A stretch of 64,000 nt of DNA, taken from Alphaproteobacteria bacterium. GTDB taxonomy: Bacteria; Pseudomonadota; Alphaproteobacteria; Micropepsales; Micropepsaceae. A program made the translations under genes and the position numbers. This document shows positions 19,668 to 27,949 of the stretch, piece by piece. Below the pieces are notes generated by a model that saw nothing but the letters and a program-made list of their open reading frames with translations, was not told the origin of the DNA and ran no database searches. How positions within the stretch are numbered: the first letter of the stretch is position 1; each line of letters begins with the position of its first letter. Location of the stretch: contig JACKLF010000002.1 of assembly GCA_024236055.1 (NCBI GenBank), positions 1 through 64,000 on the forward strand. The letters run 5' to 3'.

Positions 19668-19694
19668 AAAGGGCGGCTTCGGCCGCCCTTTTCT
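19668..19694 (+). terminator. Rho-independent terminator after odhB
   Basis: GGGCGGC (19671-19677) and GCCGCCC (19682-19688) close a stable TTCG tetraloop. AAAA stands before the stem and TTTTCTTTT after it. It begins seven bases past the odhB stop and can work in both directions. Confidence 0.92.
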
Positions 19695-19770
19695 TTTCAG
19701 GTCTTTTCTTTGCCGGTTTGTCGGCAATGGCCGGCGCGCCGCGTCCTTGAACGAACAATGGGAGTTGACC

Positions 19771-20124
19771 ATGGCGTATGTCGAAGGTTTCGTGGTCCCG
19801 GTGCCCAGGGACCGGTTGGAGGATTACAAGGCGATGTCGCGCGTCGTCGAGGTCATCTTTCGCGAGCTTGGCGCCCTGGACTATGTGGAATGCGTCGGCG
19901 ACGATGTGCCTTACGGCACCCTCACCTCCTTCCCCCGCGCCGTGCAGGCGACCGAGGATGAGGTCGTGGTCTTCGCCTGGGTGGTCCATCCCAGCCGGGA
20001 AAGCCGGGACGCCTGCAACAAGGCGGCGATGGACGATCCGCGCATGAAGTCGTGGGAAGGCAAGATTCCCTTCGACGGCAAGCGGATGATTTTCGGCGGG
20101 TTTGTTCCGTTCCAGGGGCTCTAG
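19771..20124 (+). CDS. DUF1428 family protein
   Basis: This 117-residue cytosolic protein is of the DUF1428 (COG5507) family, recognised by the opening MAYVEGFVVPVPRDRLEDYK and by the later FAWVVHPSRESRDACNKAAMDDPRM. The fold is an alpha/beta dimeric ferredoxin-like barrel, and the function is unknown. The ATG at 19771 has GGGAG six bases upstream and matches the family start. An upstream in-frame TTG at 19747 would add eight residues and is less likely. The gene is monocistronic, between the odhB terminator and the convergent fliX. Confidence 0.88.
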   Translation: MAYVEGFVVPVPRDRLEDYKAMSRVVEVIFRELGALDYVECVGDDVPYGTLTSFPRAVQATEDEVVVFAWVVHPSRESRDACNKAAMDDPRMKSWEGKIPFDGKRMIFGGFVPFQGL

Positions 20125-20134
20125 CCCCGCAAGA

Positions 20135-20560
20135 TCAGGCGACCTGTTTGTCCAGCTGTTCCAGCTTGGCCAGCTCGACATGGGCGCGCAGCTCGATCTG
20201 GTCCAGCACGTCCTGCAGCTTGGGATCGGCAAAGGCGTCGTGACGACGGGTCACCGCCACCGCCAGCCGGTTCAGCGTGTTGCGCGGAATGCCGCCGGCC
20301 AGAAGGCCGTCGCGCACCTGGTCCAGGATTTCCAGAAGCTGTTCGCCATGGGCCAGCCCCTTGGAGCGGCCGGAGGTGGAATCCTCCATCCCCTGCAGCA
20401 TCAGGATGGAATCCAGCGCCGCGATGGGGCCGGGACCGGCAACAACCGAACCATGCGCGTCCGCCGAACCACCCACGGAAAAACCGCCGGTGGAAGACCC
20501 GCTGGTGGACTTGCGTTTGACGGCCGCGGTTTCGATGCGGCCAGGACCCTTGATTTCCAT
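20135..20560 (-). CDS. fliX: Flagellar assembly protein FliX
   Basis: The 141-residue product matches the alphaproteobacterial FliX family: N-terminal MEIKGPGRIETAAVKRKSTS, a Gly/Ser-rich linker, then the helical core with ILMLQG, LLEILDQVRDGLLAGGIP and the C-terminal LQDVLDQIELRAHVELAKLEQ. In Caulobacter, FliX couples flagellar basal-body assembly to the sigma-54 activator FlbD. I chose the ATG at 20558-20560 over longer in-frame starts because it fits the family. Upstream, near 20602, TTAACCAT on the minus strand resembles a CtrA half-site, consistent with cell-cycle control (inference). No other flagellar gene is in the window, so it is an orphan here. Confidence 0.85.
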   Translation of the reverse strand: MEIKGPGRIETAAVKRKSTSGSSTGGFSVGGSADAHGSVVAGPGPIAALDSILMLQGMEDSTSGRSKGLAHGEQLLEILDQVRDGLLAGGIPRNTLNRLAVAVTRRHDAFADPKLQDVLDQIELRAHVELAKLEQLDKQVA

Positions 20561-20717
20561 GGCGCGACTGTCCCGATACGACACGTCAGCATCGCCCATC
20601 ATGGTTAAGGAATCGTTGATCCGTGCCACCGGCGGACGAACAGGCGCCAAAAAGCAGGGAAAAGACTGGCACGGCGCTTGAAACAGTCCATGCGGCAAGT
20701 TCAAGGAGGTTGCCAAT

Positions 20718-21134
20718 ATGTACGGCGATCGGAAGAAAAATCTCGTCGCGCTGATGGTGCTGCTGGTGGCTTTGATGGCCCTGGCGGGCGCGGCTTACTG
20801 GCGGCTGCACCAGCCCAAGCTCGGACCCTATGGCGCGATCGCCATGTCCGAGACATCCCTCACCTATGGCGGGGCCTGGGGTTATCCCGACCCGGTTTCG
20901 GCCTACAAGCGTTCCATCGCGGAATGCAACAAGGCCGGCAGCCCCGACTGCGTGGTCAAGGCCAGCCTGAAGGACACATGCGGTGCGCTGGCGATCAGCG
21001 CCGAACGCAACGCGTCCTTCCTGGTCACAGGCCGCGATCAGGTGCAGACCACGCAAACCGCAATGGCCCAATGCCAGGAAACCGGCGCGAGCGATTGCGA
21101 AGTGCGCGAAAACATCTGCAGCACGGCTTCTTGA
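20718..21134 (+). CDS. Membrane-anchored DUF4189-like protein
   Basis: This 138-residue protein has a short basic N-terminus (MYGDRKKN), one transmembrane helix (LVALMVLLVALMALAGAAYW), and a periplasmic domain with the pattern YGAIAMSETSLTYGGAWGYPD, then regularly spaced Cys (AECNKAGSPDC, DTCGALA, QCQETGASDCEVRENIC). That Cys-rich GAIA...CGALA arrangement is typical of DUF4189, whose role is unknown. AAGGAGGT stands 8-14 bases upstream of the ATG. It is divergent from fliX. The right end touches the MITE-like repeat. Confidence 0.72.
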   Translation: MYGDRKKNLVALMVLLVALMALAGAAYWRLHQPKLGPYGAIAMSETSLTYGGAWGYPDPVSAYKRSIAECNKAGSPDCVVKASLKDTCGALAISAERNASFLVTGRDQVQTTQTAMAQCQETGASDCEVRENICSTAS

Positions 21135-21135
21135 G

Positions 21136-21329
21136 GCCACCCTCTCTGGCCTTCGCAACTCTGCTTGACGCGGCGCTCCCAACGAGTGCCGCGTCTGCGC
21201 GTTGTTATGGCGGTCTCCCCCTACACAGGCCCGCCTCCCCCTTTGGCGCGAAGCGCCTGAAAGGGGGAGGTGGCCGTAGCAACGCGAAGGCGCATCGCGC
21301 CTGAGCAAAGTTGCGAAGGCCGGAGGGGG
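21136..21329. repeat. MITE-like palindromic element with terminal inverted repeats
   Basis: The 18 bases at 21148-21165 (GGCCTTCGCAACTCTGCT) match, with one mismatch, the inverse of 21304-21321. The similarity extends outward in CCCTC-rich ends. Inside is a perfect hairpin, CCTCCCCCTTT (21234-21244) with AAAGGGGGAGG (21260-21270) and an inner GGCGC/GCGCC stem. No coding capacity is present. The right end abuts the rlmH stop codon. It looks like a small non-autonomous mobile or REP-type intergenic repeat. Confidence 0.6.
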
Positions 21330-21812
21330 TTAAGCCCTGTGATAAGGGTGACCAGCCAGAATGGTAATGGCGCGATAGACCTGTTCGGCCAGAAGCGCGC
21401 GCGCCAGAAGATGCGGCCAGGTCTGGGGCCCGAAGGCCAGGCTGCGGCCCGCTTTCTTGCCCGGCAGCGGCGCCAGCCCGTCGGGCCCGCCCAGTACAAA
21501 GGCCAGGTCGCGGGTGCCCACATCGCGCAGCGACCCCAGCATCTCGGCGAAATCCTCGCTCTTCATGCCCTTGCCGCGCGCGTCCAGCAGCACCAGATGC
21601 GCGCCGTCCGGCAGGCGCGCGGCCAGCCGTTCGGCCTCGTCCTTCATGCGGGCCGCCGGTTCGCGCAGGCGTGACACGGAAAGTTCCACCACCGCCACGC
21701 CGGTAAATCCCAGCCCGCGCCCCAGCTTGCGCGCCCGGTCGATGAAATCATCGCAAAGCTGGCCTTCGGCGGTGCCGCGCATCTGGCCGATGGCGTAGAT
21801 CCACAACCTCAT
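21330..21812 (-). CDS. rlmH: 23S rRNA (pseudouridine1915-N3)-methyltransferase RlmH
   Basis: RlmH is a SPOUT-class methyltransferase that methylates pseudouridine 1915 in helix 69 of 23S rRNA, using SAM. It has 160 residues, full length. Characteristic segments are the start MRLWIYAIGQMRG, KDEAERLAARLP, HLVLLDARGKGMKSEDFAEML, FVLGGPDGL and the C-terminal ARALLAEQVYRAITILAGHPYHR, which forms the trefoil knot. It lies 22 bases downstream of rsfS, the usual alphaproteobacterial arrangement, and is the last gene of the obgE-proBA-nadD-rsfS-rlmH series. Confidence 0.96.
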   Translation of the reverse strand: MRLWIYAIGQMRGTAEGQLCDDFIDRARKLGRGLGFTGVAVVELSVSRLREPAARMKDEAERLAARLPDGAHLVLLDARGKGMKSEDFAEMLGSLRDVGTRDLAFVLGGPDGLAPLPGKKAGRSLAFGPQTWPHLLARALLAEQVYRAITILAGHPYHRA

Positions 21813-21834
21813 GGCTTCGGCCCCACGGCGCGGC

Positions 21835-22398
21835 CTATCTGCGGCCGCCGACCGACCACATGCCTTCCAGGTCGTAATAGTCGCGCACTTCGGGGCGGAA
21901 CAGATGCACGATCACATCGCCCGCATCGACCAGAACCCAGTCGCCCTGGGTCGCGCCGCTGACGGGACGGGTGCCATAGCCGGCCTCTTTGAGGCGGCGC
22001 GACAGGTGTTCAGCCATGGCCGCAACGTGGCGTGAGGAGCGGCCCGATGCAATCACCGCCGCATCGCAAAGCGCCGAACGGCCATCCAGATCCACCGTAA
22101 CGATGTTCTCGGCCTTGTCGTCATCCAGCGAGGCCAGGATGCGCTTCAGAAGATCGCTCTGCGGCTGGCGTGCGGCCTTTTTCGGCGGCGCGGCCTTCTT
22201 CGCGGTTTTGACCGGAGCCTTTTTTGCCGTCGGCTTTTTCGCGGGCGCCTTGGCGGCCTTCTTGGCGGCCGTCCTGGCGGATTGTGCCGCCGGAGCCTTT
22301 TTCGCCGTCTTTTTTGCAGGCTTCTGCGCGGCGGCCTTGGTCGCGGACTTCCCGGCAGCTTTTTGCGTGGCAGGCTTTGGAGCAGCGGGCTTTTTCAC
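21835..22398 (-). CDS. rsfS: Ribosomal silencing factor RsfS with long Lys/Ala-rich N-terminus
   Basis: RsfS binds L14 and blocks 30S-50S joining in starvation. The conserved domain is the C-terminal ~110 residues: LKRILASLDDDKAENIVTVDL, DAAVIASGRSSRHVAAMAEHL, GDWVLVDAGDVIVHLFRPEVRDYYDLEGMW. It is preceded by at least 75 residues of Lys/Ala/Pro repeats resembling histone H1-like tails. The GTG at 22396-22398 is the first usual start. The same Lys-rich frame stays open upstream to a CTG at 22495-22497 that has GGAGG about eight bases before it, so the real start may be there (220 residues), either as a rare CTG start or as a miscalled base. The low-quality region begins about 400 bases further upstream. 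Confidence 0.9.
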   Translation of the reverse strand: MKKPAAPKPATQKAAGKSATKAAAQKPAKKTAKKAPAAQSARTAAKKAAKAPAKKPTAKKAPVKTAKKAAPPKKAARQPQSDLLKRILASLDDDKAENIVTVDLDGRSALCDAAVIASGRSSRHVAAMAEHLSRRLKEAGYGTRPVSGATQGDWVLVDAGDVIVHLFRPEVRDYYDLEGMWSVGGRR

Positions 22399-22512
22399 AT
22401 CAGCCTTCTTGGCATCGGCCTTCTTGGAAGCAGCCTTCTTGCTGTTGCTCTTCTGGCTGCTGCTCTTCTGGCTGCCAGTCTTCTTCGTGCGGGTCAGGGG
22501 TCGGTCCTCCGG

Positions 22513-23083
22513 TCAGAGCAGGGGGTTTAGCATGGCCTCAATCGGGTCACCAAGCATTTGGCGCAAGACGGTGGAACTGGCGCTGTTGCGCCGCCCATCC
22601 AGCACCAGGATGCAGGGCGGGGCCTTCAGATGCGCGCAAATGCCGAAGCGGCGGGTCAGGGCCGCCGGCAAAGGCGCCAGCGCGCTGCCGGGCCGGCGCA
22701 CAACCACGATGGGCAGGCGCCGCGCGATCTGCTGCCAGGACCGCCAGCGGGAAAATTGCAGAAGATTGTCGCTGCCCATCAGCCAGACAAAGCGGATGCG
22801 CGGGAAACGGCGCTGCAGCGCGCCGATCGTGTCGATGGTGTAGCGGGTGTCCAGCCGCGCCTCGATATCCGTCACGCGGATGCGCGGATGATGGGCGACG
22901 GCCCGCGCGCCTTGCACAGCCACGCCAGAAAGGGGCCCGCCGGCTCGAAGCGAGCGGATTGCCCGGTGAAACCAGCCACCAGACATAATCCAGCTTCAAC
23001 GCCCTGGCGCCACCAGGCTACCTGGCATAGAGATGTGCGTCATGCGCCGGATCGAACGAGCGCCCAAAGAGCGCGATGGTCAT
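22513..23083 (-). pseudogene. nadD: Nicotinate-nucleotide adenylyltransferase, frame broken in its N-terminal third
   Basis: NadD adenylates nicotinate mononucleotide in NAD synthesis. The C-terminal 150 residues are intact from about 22940 down to the TGA at 22513 (HHPRIRVTDIEARLDTRYT, RFVWLMGSDNLLQFSRW, PIVVVRRPGS). The N-terminal half is present but in other frames: MTIALFGRSFDPAHDAHLYA reads from the ATG at 23081-23083, then stops. LKLDYVWWLVSPGNPLA reads in another frame near 22995. The first piece is the nucleotide-binding signature GLFGGSFNPPHxGH with one apparent substitution. At least two indels (near 23025 and 22940) must be repaired for a full product. NadD is normally essential, so sequence error is more likely than inactivation. 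Confidence 0.8.
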
Positions 23084-23149
23084 GCCGTCGGCGACAGGAC
23101 CGGGCGGACGTATCCAGTTCAGGGCAGACCGTCATGGCCGGGGCGCATC

Positions 23150-24440
23150 ATGGACAGGTCTTCTCATGGCAGGTTTGGCCCGTGCCGCCTACCCTATGCC
23201 AGGTGGTCAGCTGTTCAGCGCCCACAGGCCCGCGCGCATGCATCTTGCCGGTGCCGATGCCGATTTCCGCCCATGCCGAATTCGCCGCCATCAGCGGGCT
23301 GGGTGAAGAGCGTTCCACAGCACGATGGCGCTGGCCGACACTGTTGATGAGGTGTCCGCGCCGCCGCATCCTCCCGGTGATGATGGCGTCGGTATGGTGC
23401 AACCATAGGTTTCGATATGGGCGATGGCCGCGTCAGCCGTCGACCACCGCCACCGCGATGATCCCGCGTCAGATATTCGGTGCGCCGGTCTTCTTTCTGT
23501 CGCCAGCTTTGCAGGCGGGAAGGAGCTACACGCACCGCTTCGTCACCACGAATTTCGCGGCCCGCCGTCGCCAGGTCCGCCAGAATGGAGCGTGAGGCCA
23601 TGGCTGGACAGGACTTTGCGATCGATCAGCAGCGTCTCGGCGGCGCCTGCAGATGCTGGTGCGCCCATATCTTGGCGTTGACCGCGATGGCGCGCCTTGG
23701 CCAGGTCCGCCGCTTCGTGGATATGGGCGGTAGCCAGCCCTTCCAGATGCGCCAGCGCACAGGCACCCGCCTCAGCCATCACCCAGCCAGGTCAGGCCCT
23801 TTTCGCGCGGTGATCAGATCGACATTGCCGTTTCAGCCCTTCCAGCATCATGCCCCACCGCGGCGCAGTCAGGATTCTTCACATACTGGATGGCGGCCTC
23901 GGGCAGGCCGACGATTTCAGCCCTCGATCATGGCGGCGTGAATAGCGCCGGCGAGCGGATGGAATCGCTGCCGCCGCGCAGGATCGCCTGATGCCGCTTT
24001 TCAGCGTCAGCGCACATCGGCCGTCACATTGAGGCCTGTTCGCCAGATGATGATGCCGATGACGCCGATGGGCGGCGTGGAAACGCGGGCGATGTCCAGC
24101 GGTAGAGGCGGGTCCAGCGTGCCAGCTCGCGCCCCACCGGATCGGGCGCGCCGCAACCACTTCACGCCGCCCAGCCGCCAGCACCTCGATACGCGCATCG
24201 TTCAGGGTCAACCGTTCGATCATGGGCAGCCATGTCCGCCACTTTCGCCGCACGATGTCAGCATTGGCAACGAGGATTTCATCCTTGCGCGCGCGGATCG
24301 CAGCGGCAGCAGCCATAAGCGCGCGCAGGTCTTCCTGTTCGCCCGACGCTTCGCGCAAGGTACGCGCCGCCTCGCGCCGCAACGCCGATCGCCTGCATGT
24401 ATCCGCAGCCAGAGTGTCGCCCGGTTTGTGTTACCGTCAT
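23150..24440 (-). pseudogene. proA: Glutamate-5-semialdehyde dehydrogenase ProA, heavily frame-shifted
   Basis: ProA reduces gamma-glutamyl phosphate in proline synthesis. Only pieces can be read, in several frames. The start MTVTQTG reads from the ATG at 24438-24440. It is followed by ARTLREASGEQEDLRA, AAIRARKDEILVANA and MIERLTLNDARIEVLAAG (about 24380-24160). The C-terminal pieces HHTDAIIT, AEIGIGTGKMHARGPVGAEQLTTW and GGTGQT lie at about 23400-23160. The central catalytic Cys region cannot be read cleanly. The ATG overlaps the inferred proB stop as ATGA. Coordinates of the 3' end are approximate. Confidence 0.72.
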
Positions 24441-25553
24441 AATCCGCTTCCCGTCGAACCAGGTCATCGCGGCGGTGGATCATCTCGTCCCGCCACGATA
24501 GCCCAATATGGCCTCGATTTCGACCGTGCGCTTGCCGGCGATAAGCTCGGCATCGGCAGCGCCATGGCAGCCAGGCCGCGCGCAATCTCGCGCCCGTCAG
24601 CGCGATTTGACGTCACCGTGTCGCCGCTGGGCTTCCATCCACCTGCCGGATGCCGGCGGGCAAAGACTCTTGCCGCCCTCCGGCGCGCGCACCGCGCCAT
24701 CGTCGATCACCAGCGCGCCCTGGGCGCAAAGCCCTGCGATCAGCGCTTTGCGCGCGGCAGCCCAGCGTCAGGCTGGCGCGAAAGTACGGTGTGACGCGCG
24801 CCCGACAACCGCTGACAGCGGCGCGGTGACCACCCTTAATGAAAATCCATCGCAGCCCGCGCCCACCATCGCGATGCGCGCAGCAATGACCTTAGAGGCC
24901 ATGCCGCCGCGAAACCGGAAATGGACTCGCCCGCCTCGCCTCGATCTGCGGCGTGTTAAGCGAGCTTCAGGGAATGCGCGGCCTTGGGACTCGACGGTGG
25001 GATCGGCGGTGCGCCAGTCCATCGACATCCGACAACAGCACCAGCTGGTCGGCACCCATCATCGAAGGCGACGCGCGCGCCAAGCCAAGTCATTGTCGCC
25101 AAACCGGATCTCGGCGGTAGCCGTATCGTTCTCGTTGATCACCGGCTGCGCCCAGCGCTCGATCAGGGTGCTTAGCGTGGCGCAGGCGTTCAAATAACGG
25201 CGCCGTTCCTCGGTATCGTCAAGGTCAGCAGTACCTGGGCCGCGACGATGTCGAAGCCCGCCAGAACTCTCGGCGCAGAGCTCGGCCGAGCGCACCTGTC
25301 CGGCGGCGGCGGCACGGCCTGGCTTTCCTCCAGCCGCAACGCACCGGACGGCAGGCAACAACCGGCGACCCAGCGCGATGGAGCGGATGACACAGAATGA
25401 CTTTCGCGCCCGCCTTTTGGCGCGGCGACATCGGCGCACAGCGAGGGTCAGCCATTCACAGCGCAGCTCGCCCCCTGGCGCCCGTCGACCAGCGGCGAGG
25501 CACCTTCACCACCACCAGCCGCGCGCCGATACGCTGCCCGTTTCGATGGTCAT
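24437..25553 (-). pseudogene. proB: Glutamate 5-kinase ProB, heavily frame-shifted
   Basis: ProB phosphorylates glutamate as the first step of proline synthesis. The start ATGACCATCGAAAC at 25553 overlaps the obgE stop (ATGA). Fragments in different frames give RLVVVKV near the start, LDDTEERRRYLNA, STLIERWAQPVINENDT and TAEIRFGDNDLA in the middle (about 25220-25070). A C-terminal PUA-domain segment GDTVTSNRADGREIARGLAA and then RDEMIH read at about 24640-24470. This is the long, PUA-containing form. Many single-base losses separate the pieces. The 4-base overlaps with obgE and proA support an intact ancestral operon. Confidence 0.72.
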
Positions 25554-26550
25554 GGCGCCCAGCCGTCTGCTTTTGATCTTGGGCGTGGCGCGCGCTTCGC
25601 GGATCTGTAGCCATATCGCGCAGCACACTCTGGATACCCTCGCCCGACACGCCGGAAATCCACATGCACCTTGTAGCCGCAGGCTTTTTTCCAGCGCGGC
25701 CTTTTTCGCCCAGCCAGCGACGCGGCGTCAGTAGCGTCGACAGCATTCCAGCGCCACGATCTCTCGGAAGCATCAGCCAGGCCGTGGCCATCGCCTCCAG
25801 CTCGCCGCGGATGGTGCGATAGGTGGCGGCGATCTTCTCGCCGGTGCCGTCGATCAGATGCAGGATGAGCACGCTGGCGCGCCAGCGAGAAACGGTCGCC
25901 CAGGCCAGCGCCTTCACCGCGCCTCGATCAGGCCAGCAGGTCGGCCAGCACAATTCGAAATCGTCGATCCCCACCGCCCAGCTGCGGCTCCAGCGTGGTG
26001 AAGGTCAGTCCGCGATCTTGGGGCGCGCCGCCGTACGCGACAGGAAGGTCGACTTGCCCGCATTGGGCAGGCCGATCAACCAGCATCGGCGATCAACTTC
26101 AACGAGGGGATCAGCACCTTTTTCCTCGCCAGCTGGCAGGCAGCGCCGCAGGGTGCCTGGTTGGTAGCGCTCTTGAAAATGGGCGTTACCGAAGCCGCCA
26201 TTGCCGCCAGCCAGCAGGGTCACGCATACCGGGCTGGTCCCGTATCGACGATCAGCGTCTCGCCGTCTTCCTCGCCGTTCGGGTGCCGACCGGCACTTTC
26301 GCCAGCAGCATCCTCGCCGCCCTTGCCGGTCATCACCTTGCCCAGCCCCGCCCTGGCCGTTCTGTGCCTTCATGCTGCTGATAGCGGTAGTCGATCAGGG
26401 TGTTGAGATCCACCGCTACTCGGCGATCCACATCGCCACTTCGCACTCGTCCGCCGCAAGGCCCGCCATATTCGAGTAATTCTCCCGGCAGGCAATGCAG
26501 CCACCACCCCCCGCTCGGAAGGCGCATTTGTCAGCGTCGAGAAGCCGCAT
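25550..26550 (-). pseudogene. obgE: GTPase ObgE/CgtA, heavily frame-shifted
   Basis: Obg is an essential GTPase for 50S assembly and the stringent response. Recognisable pieces, in changing frames, are MRLLDADK from the ATG at 26548-26550, VDLNTLIDYRYQQH and KAQNGQGGAG (Obg fold), LLAGGNGGFGNAHF, the G1 motif LIGLPNAGKSTFLS and PKIAD, then GIDDFE, LLHLIDGTGE, YRTIRGELEA and VSGVSGEGIQSVLRDMA. All Obg landmarks occur in the right order over the right length. Within about 1 kb there are many frame changes, and bases are missing from the Gly-rich N-terminal domain. An intact gene with poor local sequence is the best explanation. Confidence 0.75.
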
Positions 26551-26562
26551 CTTCTTCCCTGC

Positions 26563-27104
26563 TCAAGGCCGCCCGTTTCGCAGAAATCGGCCCGCGTCAA
26601 CAGCATGTCGTGGCACAGCACCATGGCCCCGCGCGCGCGGCTTTCGCGCATGGCCGAACCATTGTGGCGCGCCCCCAGCTTGGCCAGGACATGGCCGGAT
26701 GCCGGATTGTCGTGGAACCAGCCGGCATGCAGGCTTTCCATGCCCAGGTCGGCGAAGGCGTAGGCGACCAGGCGGCGGGCCGTTTCGGTGGCGAAGCCCT
26801 GGCCCCAGAAGGGCTTGCCCAGCCAGTAGCCCATCTCGAAGCCGCCCGCATCGTCCGCATGCAGGCCCGCCCCGCCCAAAAACTGGCCGTCCAGCTTGCG
26901 CAGGATGGAGAAGGTGTGATGGCGGCCGCCGCGGCGCGGGCCCAGCCCGGCCACGAATTCCTCGGCATCCTCCTCGCTATAGGGGTGGGGCACGCGGCTC
27001 ATATTCTTCGACACGCTGAAATCGCCCAGCCAGACGGTCATCGCGGCAATATCGCCGGGTCTGGGGGCACGCAATATCAGTCTTTCACTCTCCAGGGTGC
27101 ACAT
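26563..27104 (-). CDS. GNAT-family N-acetyltransferase (RimJ/RimL-like), 3' end uncertain
   Basis: The frame starts MCTLESERLILRAPRPGDIAAM and contains the acetyl-CoA-binding core YWLGKPFWGQGFATETARRLVAYAF and the later NPASGHVLAKLGA. This matches the RimJ/RimL-type GNAT branch that acetylates protein N-termini or small amines. As read, the frame runs on into obgE and stops only at 26370, because of an apparent indel near the 3' end. A TGA at 26563-26565, just before a GGGAAGAAG ribosome-binding site and the obgE ATG, is the likely true stop. It sits between rpmA and obgE, a common place for such a gene in alphaproteobacteria. Confidence 0.78.
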
Positions 27105-27137
27105 GTCATCCCCCGCAATCCTTCCTTTGCGAGGAAC

Positions 27138-27165
27138 AAAAAAGGGAGATGGCGGACCATCTCCC
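27138..27165 (-). terminator. Terminator or attenuator downstream of rpmA
   Basis: On the minus strand GGGAGATGG (27165-27157) pairs perfectly with CCATCTCCC (27152-27144), followed by six T (27143-27138). It lies between rpmA and the GNAT gene. A second perfect hairpin with a tetraloop is at 27178-27199, just upstream. Together they should end most rplU-rpmA transcripts before obgE. Confidence 0.88.
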
Positions 27166-27215
27166 TCGCTCGTAACGGGCCGCCAATTCGTTGGCGGCCT
27201 GATGTCTTCAGCCGC

Positions 27216-27500
27216 CTATTCCGCCGCAATCTTCATCGCCGGGTTCGCCGCCGATACGACCGACACAAAGGTGCGGCGCTTGTAACCGGTCTTGAACGCG
27301 ACATGGCCGTCACGGAGGGCAAACAGGGTATGGTCGCGGCCCATGCCGACGCCTTCACCCGCATAGAACTTGGTGCCGCGCTGGCGCACGATCACGTTGC
27401 CGCCCGACACGGCCTGGCCGCCGAACAGCTTCACGCCCAGCATCTTGGGGTTGGAATCGCGGCCGTTGCGCGAAGAACCGCCAGCTTTCTTGTGTGCCAT
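27216..27500 (-). CDS. rpmA: 50S ribosomal protein L27
   Basis: The 94-residue product is L27, whose N-terminus reaches the peptidyl-transferase centre. It begins MAHKKAGGSSRNGRDSNPKMLGVKLFGGQ and contains GNVIVRQRGTKFYAGEGVGMGRDHTLFAL. There is no Firmicutes-type N-terminal extension, as expected for a proteobacterium. It follows rplU by 34 bases in the same transcript. Confidence 0.97.
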   Translation of the reverse strand: MAHKKAGGSSRNGRDSNPKMLGVKLFGGQAVSGGNVIVRQRGTKFYAGEGVGMGRDHTLFALRDGHVAFKTGYKRRTFVSVVSAANPAMKIAAE

Positions 27501-27534
27501 GGGACGAAACCTCTAACTCGACTGGTGGGCGCGA

Positions 27535-27843
27535 TCAGCCCGCGGAAATGGAAAGAACCTTCACCTTGGTGAAGTGCTGGCGATGGCCGCGCTTGCGATG
27601 GGTGTCCTTGCGGCGCTTCTTCTTGAAGGCCACCACCTTGTCGCCCTGGCCGTGTTCCAGGATTTCGCACTGGACGGAGGCGCCGCTGACCAGCGGCGCG
27701 CCGATCTTCGGGGTATCGCCACCCAGCATCAGGACCTCGAAATCGACCTTGGCGCCGACGTCGCCAGCCAGCGACTCGACCTTCAGGACGGCATCCTGGG
27801 TCACCTTGTATTGCTTTCCGCCGGTGCGGACGACCGCGTACAT
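27535..27843 (-). CDS. rplU: 50S ribosomal protein L21
   Basis: The 102-residue product begins MYAVVRTGGKQYKVTQDAVLKVESL and ends with KKRRKDTHRKRGHRQHFTKVKV, the RNA-binding tail typical of L21. It is the first gene of the rplU-rpmA operon and has a strong sigma-70 promoter upstream. Confidence 0.97.
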   Translation of the reverse strand: MYAVVRTGGKQYKVTQDAVLKVESLAGDVGAKVDFEVLMLGGDTPKIGAPLVSGASVQCEILEHGQGDKVVAFKKKRRKDTHRKRGHRQHFTKVKVLSISAG

Positions 27844-27903
27844 GGCCTAAATCCTTGAATTATATGTGTTTTCCGCAAACCCTGAGTCCGCGAAGAGCGG
27901 CGG

Positions 27904-27931
27904 ACTATACGCAAAGAGGTTTTGGCGTCAA
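27904..27931 (-). promoter_or_regulatory. Sigma-70 promoter of rplU-rpmA
   Basis: On the minus strand, TTGACG (27931-27926) and TATAGT (27909-27904) are separated by 16 bases, an excellent housekeeping match. The predicted leader contains a GTCCGC...GCGGAC hairpin just after the start point. Confidence 0.75.
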
Positions 27932-27949
27932 GGCACGTTTTCGGCGCCC

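Noticed and set aside
23148..26381. Many short unrelated-looking genes on both strands in the broken region
   Set aside because: They are random open frames. The conserved fragments on the minus strand belong to nadD, proA, proB and obgE.
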